DNA from: Dipetalonema caudispina
Lineage: Eukaryota > Nematoda > Chromadorea > Rhabditida > Onchocercidae
Length of the DNA: 64,000 bases
Direction of reading: 5' to 3'
Assembly: GCA_013365325.1 (NCBI GenBank)
Contig: JABVXV010000161.1
Coordinates: forward strand, 62,001 to 126,000
Of the stretch, positions 37,415 through 50,198 are shown one piece after another. The translations under genes and the position numbers were made by a program. Each line of letters starts with the position of its first letter. Position 1 is the stretch's first letter. Below the pieces are notes generated by a model. The model was not told the DNA's origin and did not search any database. It was given only the letters and a program-made list of their open reading frames with translations.

Positions 37415-40239
37415 ATGCAATAGCATATAGAAAGTTGAAATTTTTTTAACGTTATTAAAGCTTTTGCGTACCTTTACTATGAGCAAATTAATGCAATGCA
37501 AATGATTTGGTATGCAAATTTGGCTCGATTATTTGATATGATATTTCAATGATGAATATGAATTTTCGAAATTTTTTCTATTCTCTTGTAAATGATCATC
37601 AAAAAAAAAGAATGAAGAAAAAAAGAAAATAGAAGGAAAGCATGGATGATTTAGGTATGCAAAGTTATATAATGTAAATAAGATAATGGTAAAAAGATAA
37701 TTAAAAAAAAAAGTAGTACCATTTTCATAATTTAATCTAACATTATAATAAGGATTAACATGATATCAAGTTACAGTAAGCGATCTATTAAAATAGCATC
37801 TTTCGTAATTCTGAAAATGAAAGAGTAAGGATGGTATATGATACTGTGATAATACCATGAAAGGTATATCATTTATCATGTTGCATATTTCAATATGAAG
37901 ATTGACAATAACAGATCGCAATATAGATAAGTTGTAATTAAACAGATATGATGCTATAATAGTTTATAGATTACCGTAATAGCTTAAACTAATATAATTT
38001 TTTTTTTTTTCATTTTCTTTTCATATGCTGAAATCTTTCATCTTTTTTGTATGCTAAGTAATGGTTAAGTATTTAAATATTTAAATATTTCCTTTTCTTT
38101 TTTTTTTTTTTTTTGTTAATTACTCCAATACCCAGTCGTTTTATTACTCATAAATTGGTGTATCTAAATAATTAGACGCCAATCCGTTTCATTTTCATTT
38201 CCGGTACTACTTTCATACTGTAAGAGCTCATTTTAAATGCTTATAAATTGTTAACAATTTATGGATTATAACTATGAAATTAAATTCAAATAGTTCTTTG
38301 TAGATCAATTGAATTATACCTTTCGTAATTGCAGTCTTAGATCAAATCAGATTTCTTTTATCAATTTTAAATTTCAAGAAAGAACGTTTAATTTTAATTC
38401 ATTTACTTTTAAAGCAAATGAACAAATATCAAAATCATTTTATATCCTCGTAGGAATATTTTGCTATTTAAAAATTATATGAGACGGTAAATCACATATA
38501 TCAGTGTTTTTTTTTTTTTCCTGTTTTTAATAGCTCGAGAAGAACGAATGATGATAGTAGTATTATCTATCGTATATCAATATATAAATATGTTATGTAT
38601 TGGATAATCAATATTATCGTATAATTATAATGTTAGTGATAATTACCAATGATAGTTATAATAATTAGAAAATTGTATCTGAAATTTGCTCAAAAATACG
38701 ATAATTTATGGAAGCAAATTTTCAGGATGAAACGAATAGGCCTTAAATGCCCTACGGGATTTGATATGTAGATAAATCACCCTAGATGAACAATAATAGT
38801 TTTGATCGTTTTAAACGGTTTCTTCGTCCGAAGGGAGAAAAGAAGAGAATCTATCAATTATAATATGTGGAAACAATAATACATCCATCGTTTAGCCAAA
38901 ATCAAACAACATTTCCCGTGGGAAAGCGAAGAAGTTGATTATTTCATAATAAGAATGGATAAAAGAAAGGCCTTAAAAGGCTTGTGAATGCCATTGGCGA
39001 AGATTGACTTTACATTCGAGGATAAGTATAGTTTAGGGAGTAACTTATGAAGAGAGAATTGAATAAAATTTAGAAATGCATAAAAAAAAAAAAAGAATGG
39101 ATTTATGTTTTAAAATATGTGCGGAAAAAAAAGTGATTAAAAAATAAGAAAGAGAGAGAAAGGATGGAGAGAGCAAAAGGAAAAAGTTTTGAATATTTTG
39201 AAAAGAATTATAATGAATATGGAGAAGGAATATAATGAAAAGAATATGTAGCGAAAAAATTTGAGAAAAAAAGGAAAACTAGAGAGAAAGGGTTAAAAGT
39301 TAAACAAAAAGAAAAAAGTGCGTGAAACTTCTGATTTGGGAATTGAACAATTAAAGCTATAATGTGTAACAGCTAATACGTATATATTTAAAACAACAAA
39401 TAGCTTTGTCTCTCAATGTGTTTGCAGTAATCATTTTAAATTTCGAATGCTTTAAAGTTCGGAAAAAATAAGGAAAAAATTTTTGCAAAAAAGCAAAATT
39501 TGAAAGAAATTTAAATTTTTTTAAAAACTTAATAAAAAAAAAAAAAAACTACTTCCACTTATTACAATTTGATGCTAATAGTTGTAGCGAAAAAATCTGT
39601 CAGTAATATAAAAATATTCTTTCATGGTTTAGTATTATCAGCGTATCAGCAATATTAACCAAACATTAGGATGCAAAAATTCTCCTCCGATTATAAGGTG
39701 TTTGTCTGTGAATAGTATCAAGCAGATATTAGCCTATCAAAGGTAACTGAGGATATCAACTTGCTTAGCTTAAATTTATTAATTATCATGAACGAATCTA
39801 AGATTCCAAATTATATTTCATTAACGTATACATGAAAAGCTTGCTTACTTTTTTTTTTTTTTAAATTTATAATATATGATAATACAAGGCATACCTATAG
39901 TAATGAGTAAGTAATTTGTAACTTATTGTTATGGATAAAGCAGTGCGATGTATAATCCAGAGTTATGTTATTATAATAATAATAATATGGAAAAGAGATT
40001 TTTTTTTTTAATCCGAAATAATTAATTGATAAATAATGCAGTAAAATAAATATATTCAAAACAATTTATACACAGGTATATTTTAGAATGGGAAAGTTTT
40101 TTAAACAAATCTCATAAGTTTTATTCATGTGAAAAAAAAAAAAAAAAAAAAGAAAAACGTTCACTTCCAAACATACGGTAGGGAAGTAAACAATAGCACT
40201 ACATATGGTAGCAAGGTACAGTACCTAATTTACGGCCTT

Positions 40240-40264
<25 letters not shown>
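40240..40264. repeat. (AT)n run
   Basis: Uninterrupted AT dinucleotides followed by related TGTATATACATAC sequence. Confidence 0.9.
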
Positions 40265-40271
<7 letters not shown>

Positions 40272-40518
40272 CATACAAAGATATATATTTATATATCCAG
40301 TATTTAGAACCGTAGAAATTCTTTTAAAAAAATCATATTTTAAACGTTGTATATCATCTGTTAGCAAGATGCTTTATGAAATTTCTTGCATTAATTTAAA
40401 ATATAATTTGCCGAAAATATCGTATGATATATAACTAAACAAAAAAATTTAGGAAAAAAAAAAGGAGGAAAATGTAATCGCTCTACAATCTAAAAGGAAA
40501 AAAAAATTAGAAATGAAA

Positions 40519-41060
40519 TCACAAATTATTGTTATATGTTTGCTTCTCGATTATTTCATCTGATGATAATGATAATGATGGTTGTGGTGAAGGTGGTAGT
40601 GAAGGTGGCGTAGTTTCACGTATTGTTATACCGGCAGGTTGCGTAATTGGAAATAATGGAAGCATAAATGGTGACATACTTTTACAAGCCTAAAAAAGAA
40701 AAAAAATAAAACAAAACTTTCTTATAAAAATTTGATTTCTTTAGTTTTAGGCAATATAATTTTGAATATATGACGTAATGTTTAATTCTAATAATTAATT
40801 AGCATGATTTTTAGGAATTTAAATAATCATAGATAACGATGATAAATTTGTAAATTTTTTACCTGTACACGAGGATACTTTGCATTTGGTCGTCTTCCAC
40901 GTGGTACCCTTGAAGCGGCTAGTAGACTATCGATAGAAAATGTATTTTTTGGCAATGTAATACTTTCGTTATTTCTCGTCTAAATTTAAAATTTTTCGTT
41001 GATTGAAAAAGTAATGTTCAATTGAAATATTTAGAAAAAAAGACAAAAAATTTAAAAGTC

Positions 41061-41094
<34 letters not shown>

Positions 41095-41803
41095 ATCAAA
41101 TGTTTATAATTCTAACTTACTTCATTTTCCTTAGTTTCACTAGTGGTACCAGATTTTACGTTTCCATTGGCATCATGTATAAGATTTTGTACACGTTGAG
41201 CACCCTTTCTCAATTGTTCTTTCTTACGCCATTTGGCTCGTCGATTTTGAAACCAAACCTTAAAATATAGCAACTTGTAAATTTATTACCAAATTTTTCT
41301 AACATATTAGACGTAATCAAAACATGAAAAAAATATCGCATCTTTATATGACGCAAATGTATTTTATTTTATGTTTCAGTATTACGTAAAAAAAGAAAAA
41401 AATTATTTCGCATACTTGACGCAAATAATTTTCGCATTTTTTTCGCACTCTTTTTTTTTTTTACTCCACGTCCACTACAGTAATAAGCAAAAAAAAAAAC
41501 ACTTCAAATGGATGTAAATTCCATTACAAATTGTAAGTTAAAATTAAAGAAAAAAAAGAGAGAGAAAAATAAAAGTGAAGTGTTTGTGAAAATAGTTCAC
41601 ATTATATTTACATAAAATTAATATTAAGGAAGAAAGAGAGAGAGAGAGAGATAGGAAGAGAGAAAAAGAATGAAAGAATGATAGAAAGGAAGAGGGAAAA
41701 GAAAGAAAAAAAAAAAGCAGTAAAATAAGCTTAAATTTTTTTTTTTTTATTGGCTTAGCTAAACACAATAAAATGGATGTAATCAAATTAGTTACAATTT
41801 CTT

Positions 41804-41840
<37 letters not shown>

Positions 41841-44491
41841 TGAAATTTAATGGGTTACTCACATCAAAGTATTCTTTTTTTCTCTCAATCAATCTTCAAA
41901 ACAATGGTTTTTCACTCAAATCTTTTTCTCATTCTTTCTTTTCCTGTCATCTTTTCATCTTTTCTCTCTTCCTAACTCAATTTGTCGAACTTCATTTTTT
42001 CTTATCTTCGCAACAATCTTTTTTTTTTTTTCGTTTTTACTATATTCGATTTACGAAATTTAAGAAAGAAGATGAAAAAAAAAAAAAAAAAAAGAATAAA
42101 TTGGCCATAAGATAATTAGTAAGTAAATTGACTGGAATTGATATAATACATTACATATGCTGATTGTATCATTTTGCTATTTTTTTTATGATTTCGGATT
42201 TTTTTTTTTTTCACAAGGAAATTAAAAAAAAATCTTTTTTTCTTAATAAAATAAGAATAAAATGGTAAACAAATTAGCGAATTACCGTAATTTACGTGCA
42301 TTAAAAAAGTTTCCCGTAGAAAATATTGGGGATTACGGTAGATTGATTCATTTAAATTTTCATTTAAAAAATATTAAGAATAAGGAAGATAAATGAGAAG
42401 AAATTTTCGAAATATCAAATCGTACACAAACTATGCTTAACATTCAACAGCAAACAACAATAACAATGATAATAATAATAATAACAATAGCACCGTTAAT
42501 TTTGAATTATTGAGGAGTGATGAAAATTTGATGTAGTTTAGGAGGGAGAAAAACAATGATTTATTACGATAAACATGATCGATAGTCATGATGAATGCAA
42601 CTGATAACCATAATGATCATAATTTTTATTATGATAAGTTATGAAATTTGACTTGGTATAATATTTCATTTTCTTGCATAATATTTTAAAAACAACAATT
42701 AGATATTATAACGATATTTAGTATTTCTTTCTAATTATTCCAGTTAAGCGCTAACAAAATAAATTTATAATTCACAGCAATTCATCTATTTTATTTTCAA
42801 TCAGTTTTCTTTTTATCTTAAGTTATTCATTTCTCGATTTTCTATTGTAACTTTCAAGCCTTTTTTTGCTTTTGTTATCATAAGAATTAGTTTGTTTATC
42901 TACCCATCTTTATTTTCAATTATGGAGAAACGAATTAGTAAACTCAATAATTATTAATTAACGCTTGACGCTTAATTTACGCTATCAACGTGTTTTTACA
43001 GAGAAATGTTGCATAAAATGATGAAATAAAAAGTATCATAAAATTTTGTGGATGAGGATTTTCAAAAATGGAAATTAACAAATGTGAAACTAGCTTACGT
43101 TTAAAAAGTGAAAACAATTATGGCAATTAAACTTGGGATCTTGTCAATTTCTTAATATAATTTGAAATTTCACCTTTCATTTTAAAATTTGCATTGTCTG
43201 AAATTAAATACATCTTCTCTCCTCTTTCTCTTTCTCTCTAATCAAAAAAAAAATTTTTCTCGTTTTTCTCTAGTTTTTAATTGCCCTAAAATGCTTTTCC
43301 CTATTACAAAACATAAATTTCATATTGCTTATTTGAAATAACAAAAGAAAAAAGAAAGAAAATGTGTAAGAATTTGAAATTAGTTAAAACACTCCAATTT
43401 TAAATCGTTTAAATTCTTACCATAGAGTGAGCAAAGAAATCAACATTTTCAAAATAATTTTAGCAATCAACAATTTTTTTTATGCTACCTTACCTGAACA
43501 CGTGATTCGAGAAGATCTAAGCGTAACGCTAACGCTTCACGCATAAATACATCCGGATAATGGCTAGCTTCGAATGCATTTTCCAATTCTTCCAATTGCC
43601 AACCCGTAAAATTTGTTCTTGTTCGTCGTCTTTTACATTCCAACTTATCGTTACCTAATCAAATTAATTTTAAACAAATTTTAACACGACTTAAAAAGCT
43701 TCCAAAACCGCAAGTTTTTGTAATGAAGTAGCTTATCAATTGTTTCCAAAAATTTTCATCTGAACATGATACAATGATCTATTTACGTATATCATGACAA
43801 TGATATTTATGGTATATATCAAAGGTTATCATTGCTATTTCGTCTTCTTTATAACGATATTATTTAATTATCACCTCTTCTAGAATCCTTGCAATCAACA
43901 CCAAGCAAAGCATTAAGATGTAATCGTTGTGAATGTTGCGGTAATTTTTCATTAGCATCTTGATCCGTCGTCGAACGATCACCGTTTCCGGTAGTATCGG
44001 GTGTTGTTGATCGTGATGATGCTATTTCTGATTCATTGGATGATGTTGGCTGCTGAGCCGTTGATAAATCTACTGCAATCCCAAACAAATACTCATTTGC
44101 AAATAAGTGATAAACTACGTATTTCGTTAATCATATATCAGATAAGCTTAATCCTATTACTATCTACCATCATAATGCTTTTCCATGCAAACATTTGGTG
44201 ATTATAAAATACAAATACAAACAAATAAACGTTGTAAGTAACAATTTTGCAACAAGAAAAGAAGAAATTAATCAAAAACAACGGCCAAAAATTTTCTTAC
44301 TTTTTCCTAAGATTTGATTAGCAACCGAATGATTTGATAATTAACTAACTACATGTATAATTTAAAAATTTAAACAAAAAATTTGTCAAAAAAAAAATGA
44401 ATGATTAATTAAACATACTTCCTTTAACAAGTTGCTGTTGCATTTTCCAACATTCCTTCCAAAATTGTTGCATTCCAATAGTAGTAAACAT
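40519..44491 (-). CDS. unc-4: UNC-4/Uncx paired-like homeodomain repressor
   Basis: Homeodomain transcription factor; in C. elegans UNC-4 sets motor-neuron synaptic identity by repressing genes together with the Groucho protein UNC-37. Exons 44491-44419, 44072-43875, 43654-43494, 41258-41121, 40979-40863, 40689-40519 give 285 residues plus stop. The homeodomain spans about 99-158: [47 protein letters not shown], with Gln at position 50 and an intron exactly between positions 46 and 47. FSIDSLLA at about 203-210 is an eh1 Groucho-binding motif. The block [16 protein letters not shown] and then [15 protein letters not shown] is the conserved Uncx C-terminus. The 2.2-kb third intron and both flanks are rich in homopolymers. 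The start ATG is the first in frame; a short N-terminal exon further upstream cannot be excluded. Confidence 0.93.
41259..43493 (-). other. unc-4: Large unc-4 intron 3 inside the homeobox
   Basis: 2235-bp intron splitting the homeobox. It contains a GA run near 41634-41651, several A/T homopolymers (for example about 41807-41839) and no exon that I could support. Its size relative to other introns here suggests regulatory content. Confidence 0.6.
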
Positions 44492-47400
44492 TCGGAAAAT
44501 TTCTAAATTACATTTTCATCATCATTTTTTAATAATGAACTTTCCCTTTTTAAATGTAAAATTTTTAAGTGTTTCTTCTAAAGGAATTAAAATATGATCG
44601 AAAATATTTATTACATAATAATTATCGCGATATCCGGTAGATATCATCGATAATAGATGAATGTCATGATAACTGGATGAGGAATACAGTAGTAGTAGTA
44701 GTGGGATTGTAAATGTAAAATGTTAAACTTTTATTAAGTATTTTTAAAAGAGCAATTTTTATCAAGTATTTCAAAAAGATAAAATTGATTGGAATAGCTG
44801 AACTCAAATAAATCAAACTTCTCAATTTCTCATCGAAAAAAAAAAAATATAAAGAAATATATACATATATATCTGAAAAAGTGAATTTCCTGAGTTACAA
44901 TCAATTGAATTGAATTGAATTATTATCATGGAAGACAAAACTTAAAAAGCTTGAAAAATGATTTCTGACACTGGAAAGAGTTGCCGCAGAAATTGCCTAG
45001 TTTAGATTAAACTATGGATAAGAGTTTGTTGAGATAGACTTTCAAGTTCAAATTACAATTTAATTCAAAAATTTCTATTTCAAAAAACAATTGTGGAGTA
45101 GAAATATTTCTACAATCAAATATCAACACGGAAAATTTATGACTTAATTAGTGAGTTTATTGAAAATAAAAATTAACAACTTAATGAACTTATGAAAAGA
45201 AAAAGTTTCATAACTTCAGAAGTACAAATTTTCTAAAAATTGAGAAGAAAATCTAAGGAGTGAAGCAAAATGCTAATTAACTGTTCAAAAATAGTCGATT
45301 ATATTTGATTTTTATAACTATATTGCATATTAATATTGAAATTAAATCAAATTAAATCATTTGTCGCAACGAGTTAAAAAGGGAGAAAGTAAAATTTGAA
45401 TCAAAAATTTAAATAAACATGAATTAATAAGATGAAGGAAAATTATTAATTTTTTTTATTCTATCATTAGGATATGATTGCATTATAAGCAATATCTATG
45501 CAAATGTAAGCAATAATATAATACTTAGCTTAGTTTAATTTTAAGCTTAGACTAAAGTTTCTTCCAATGAATATAATAAAAGATTTCTTAACTTTAAAAG
45601 TTAGCTTCAACATTTTAAGCTAAAAGAGAAAAAGGGGTGAAATTTATCCAATCAGCAGAAGCAACGAATGAAATTGGAGGCGGTGTTTGTACTGCAACAC
45701 CAATCCCAACCAAACAATTGATTAAGCTTTTCCTTCTCTTCCCACCGGAAGAAGCAATGAAAAAAAAAAAAAGATTGGATGATAAAAAGAGAAGAAAAAA
45801 AAAAAAAAACTTTAAATTATTGAAAATCATAAAAAATTTTGAAAAATAATTTTGTCAAAATTTACAAAGTTAGCAACAGTAGCTTGTAACAAAAACAATT
45901 AAGAAATAAAAATGATAAGAAAAATAAAATTTATCACTGAAATAAATGATAATGATTCGAATAACATACGGAATAAATTAATAATGAATTAAAGTGGAAT
46001 TGATACGTTTAATGTAATAAGTAATATTTTACAAATGATTATCTTCTATGCGTAGTAAAATTAGTGAATTGAAATTTAAAAAAAAAGCTGCTAGCTTACA
46101 AGTTTCTTTTTTTTTTTTCTTTATTACATCTCAAATATTACGATATTTAACGAATGCTTTGATATTCAAAACTTTCTGGAGTTTGCAAAATTTCTAATGG
46201 ATGATATTGAAGTTTACTTGATGACTTCTCCCAATTAAATTTTGCGATAACCTGTAGTTGAACATTGTTTGACATCAAAATATTTGTTTTCAAAAAAAAA
46301 AAAAAAAAAGAAAAATCAACTCAATAACAATTAATGTTAATTTCAACTTCAACCTAATAATACATAAATGATGGCGAAATATTGTAATTTTTGAAATATA
46401 AATTTAGTTTAAGGATCTTAAAAAAATGAAATATAAAAATAATTTAAGAATTTTAATCATATAATTATATAATGGACATTTTTTTGCAGGTTAAGAATAT
46501 ATTGTAAAAGTAATTCAAAAAGATAATTAAATGGACTGCTAATTAATGAAAACATAAACAAAGGCAAAATTGAAACAAATTGATAATCAACAGGAAAAAA
46601 AAATGTAAAAATAGAGGAAGCAAAGATATATATTATATATATAGGTTAATTAGTATGAAGGAAGAAGGAGGAAAAAGGTTCAGGAATAATGTCAGGAAAA
46701 AAAAAAGGATTTTGAAGGAAAACAGGAAAAAAAAAAGTGGAGGAAAGTAGAAAAGGAAGAGAAGGAAAAAGAGGAAGGGAGAGGTTAAAATGCTAAATCA
46801 TATATATATGTATATATCCATATGATAAATAGGTTTTTTCCTTTCTTTTTTTTTTTTTTGGTTCATTCGAACTTGAAATTATAACATGAAATGATAAACA
46901 AATAAGAATAACAAAGTATAAAGCTGTAAATTTAAAGATGTATGAATTGATTTTTAAAAATCAATTTAAAATAACAAAATCAAGAGAATAATAGCGATTA
47001 ATTTTTTTTTTTTCCGTTCTTTTTATTTTCTCTTACCTATCTTTTTGATTAAAATGATATATGAAGAAAAATGAAAAGAAATTTCAAGTTCTAATTTAAA
47101 ATTGAAAACGAAAAACAAAAGGAAAAATCTTATTATACAATTTGTTATACGGTAGAAAAAGAGGAAGGAAAGATTGATTATTATTATTATTATTATTGGA
47201 AGGTGAGAAGATACGATAAGAGTAAAATGATATGATAGTAAAGAAACGTTTCAAAATTGAAAATAATTTGAGAAGATTAAAAAAAAAAAAAAGAACAGAA
47301 GTTGTTCGTGGTTGATTAAACGATTAAAATTCAATCATAAAAAATTATTTCATCGATTATTGTCCAAATAACAGAAGGGATAATCTTTCTAAGATAAGAT

Positions 47401-47637
47401 TTATGACAGATCACTTAATGATATGCAAATAATATTCTTCTACCATTTTTGATTGACTTAATTAATGAATGAACCTATCGGTGACGGATGAATACGGGGA
47501 AGTAGGATGAAATAGCAAAAAAAGACAATCGATCATTTACATAGCTCAGTAAAGCACATAAAATACTCATGGATTTACAATAGTTTGATCATGAATTAAT
47601 TTCATTTCATTTACTTCATTTTATCTATCAAAAATAG

Positions 47638-47640
<3 letters not shown>

Positions 47641-47675
<35 letters not shown>
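47641..47675. repeat. (TG)n microsatellite
   Basis: Thirty-five bases of uninterrupted TG repeats, about 100 bp from a CA array in inverted relation. Confidence 0.97.
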
Positions 47676-47676
<1 letters not shown>

Positions 47677-47777
47677 TGTGTAACCCCGTCTGTCTATCTG
47701 TCGATAACAAAAAGAATTAGTGTTATAAATTTGACAGCTCTTCAATCACTAATTAATTAATATCGTCTTTCAAGCAA

Positions 47778-47778
<1 letters not shown>

Positions 47779-47808
<30 letters not shown>

Positions 47809-47813
47809 CACAT
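47779..47813. repeat. (CA)n microsatellite
   Basis: CA repeats with one CG interruption, complementary to the TG array at 47641-47675. Confidence 0.95.
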
Positions 47814-48298
47814 ACGCATACACCCACATACAGACACACATACAAACTGTTTTAATCTTTCATTATCTCCTCAAAATATGCAAATCAAAAACAGATTTGT
47901 AGTTGTTTTTCTTTCTGTCATCGTGTCACTTTTTTCATCTATTTTTTTTTTTTTTTCTTTCTTTTTTGGATGAGGGAGTGGATGAATCTATCAGTTTTAA
48001 TGAAGACAAGAGAAAAGAAATGAAAGCTAAGAAAGAAAAAGAGAGAAAAAGATTATTTGATAAATTAACAATAAAAAATTATTCAATATTAAAAAATTTA
48101 TAAATTATTTATTTAAAACATAAGGATGAATTTAAATTCAAATTAAAATTCTTTCATTTCAGTTGTTAAGATTTGTAATCAATTATGAACTTGTAAGATT
48201 TTGCCGCCATTTAGTTCAATTATCAGGCAAAGATAATTAGGAAGGAATAAATTTAAAATGAATTTTGTTAATTGATAAATTGTGCATGAATGATGTTC

Positions 48299-48329
<31 letters not shown>

Positions 48330-49452
48330 TAATATGTAGTTAAAATAGTTTTATGGGTGGTTATATTTAGTATTCTCAAGGGATAATAGATAATCAGCAC
48401 TTTAACCTTTGACCTGTTTGCAATTCTTTAACATTTTAATTCTCCATCATGCTCATTTCAAATATCCTTGATAATATTATGCTTAACAAATAAAATCATC
48501 ATTTTACATTTTTTTTCTTTCCATCCTTTATTTTAATTTCTTGAAAAAAAAAAAAAAAAAAAAAAAAAAAAGATAAGGAGAATTTGCATGAATCATTTAA
48601 CCTCAACAAATGATGCCTTCCAACTATTCATATATTTGAGCCTTGTTGGATATGGAAGATAGGGTCTAAATTACATTTCAAGATTGAATTTGATGAGATA
48701 AGCCGTTCCACCCTTTTTTTTTTTTTTTTTTTTTCGTTTCATACTTTTCGGTAATGTAGAAAAACACATTGTTCATGATTATTATTATTATCATTATCAC
48801 TATTATCATCATCCTTTTGGCATAATTTATTAGGGAAAAAAAAAAATTACTTTTTTATATATTAAAAGTTTCCTATGTAATGGAAAACATAATTCTAACT
48901 AAAAAACATGAAAATATATAAATTGAAAATTGATGATTGAGATTTGTTAAAGGTATCATTTTCATTATTAAAATGAATAACTATTAATTGAAAATTTAAT
49001 ATTATTAGCTGAATCATTCCAAAAATTAAAATATCATTATGATTATCAGTATCACTACTAATTACTAATATCACTGTTATTATTGATAAGAAAACGATAT
49101 ATATGCTTGAATAAGTTATCAGCTTATTTCAAATTTTATATGCATATGATAGATTAATTTATGCTTTTTTCTTGATCTATTGACTCGAAGTTTTCAAGTC
49201 AATCAGTTCATACTTGATCCGAATATCTTCGATTAATCATATTTTATTCATTGAAATATCTGGAAAAACAGCAATACTTAAGAAAACATTGGAAGAAAAT
49301 TTGAAAATTCAATAAAAAAACTGATAATTACATAGATTTATTCGAATATGTCAGAAAAATGGTAATTACATAATTTATTTGAATATCATAATATGATATA
49401 AGAGAAAGCTAATTTCCACATCAATTAGTGAAAAGAGAAGAAAGTGAAGCAA

Positions 49453-49490
49453 GGAGAGAGAGAGAGAGAGAGAGGAAGAGAGAGAGAAGA
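49453..49490. repeat. (GA)n tract
   Basis: GA-rich purine tract with one GGAA interruption; complementary to the CT tract at 49570-49620. Confidence 0.92.
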
Positions 49491-49569
49491 AATGACAAAG
49501 TCATTTCATATTTTATATAATTCAAAAGTAAATATAATCTTTTAGAGTCCTTCTTTTCCTTCTCCTTTT

Positions 49570-49620
49570 CTTTCTCTCTCTCTCTCTCCCTCTCTATCCC
49601 TCCCTCTTACTTTCTCTCTC
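49570..49620. repeat. (CT)n tract
   Basis: Interrupted CT-rich pyrimidine tract, inverted relative to the GA tract 80 bp to its left. Confidence 0.9.
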
Positions 49621-50117
49621 CTTCACTTTTTTAGTCAATTTGCGTATTTTTTTCTTTTGCATAATTCCCTTAAATAAAAACGATGGCCCTATTTCAACTC
49701 CCAAAATGACAAAAAGGATAAAAGGCTATCATTTTTAATTTCATTTTAATTTTTAACAAACAGTATAACATTTGCAAAAGAGCCAATAAACAAAGAAATA
49801 ATCTATGATATGGCCAGGAAGAAAATGGGAATGAGTAATAGAATGAAAATGCCTTTACCGCCAATCAAATATGGAAGATGAAATTTAATCAATTTGTTTT
49901 CAAAAAATCTCCAAGCAATTTGAGAAATTTGATTCCAAATGAATGATGATCAGTGATGGTAGGTGGATAGATAGACAAATGGTTAATGGTTAGGCCTAAG
50001 CATGGAACATTAGGATGGAAAAGAGGAATATCTACGGGGGGTATCAATAAAATGATTTGAATAAAGATGAAAAAAAAAAAAAAAATGTAATAAAAAGCTT
50101 TCCATAATTAATTATCT

Positions 50118-50118
<1 letters not shown>

Positions 50119-50196
<78 letters not shown>
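50119..50196. repeat. 78-base T homopolymer
   Basis: Seventy-eight consecutive T residues, the longest of many homopolymers in this region. Its reverse frame gives a poly-lysine artefact. The exact length may be an assembly estimate. Confidence 0.9.

Positions 50197-50198
<2 letters not shown>

Larger units (their letters stand above)
35940..40518. other. Low-complexity intergenic region
   Basis: About 4.6 kb of very AT-rich sequence between the 5' end of KRTCAP2 and the 3' end of unc-4. It includes an (AC)16 run, degenerate ATT/ATC triplets, AT runs and many A or T homopolymers. No exon is supported; the open frames here are low-complexity artefacts. Confidence 0.6.

Noticed and set aside
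41544..41786. SLSLS- and phenylalanine-rich open frame in the unc-4 intron
   Set aside because: Translation of the GA dinucleotide and A/T homopolymer tracts.
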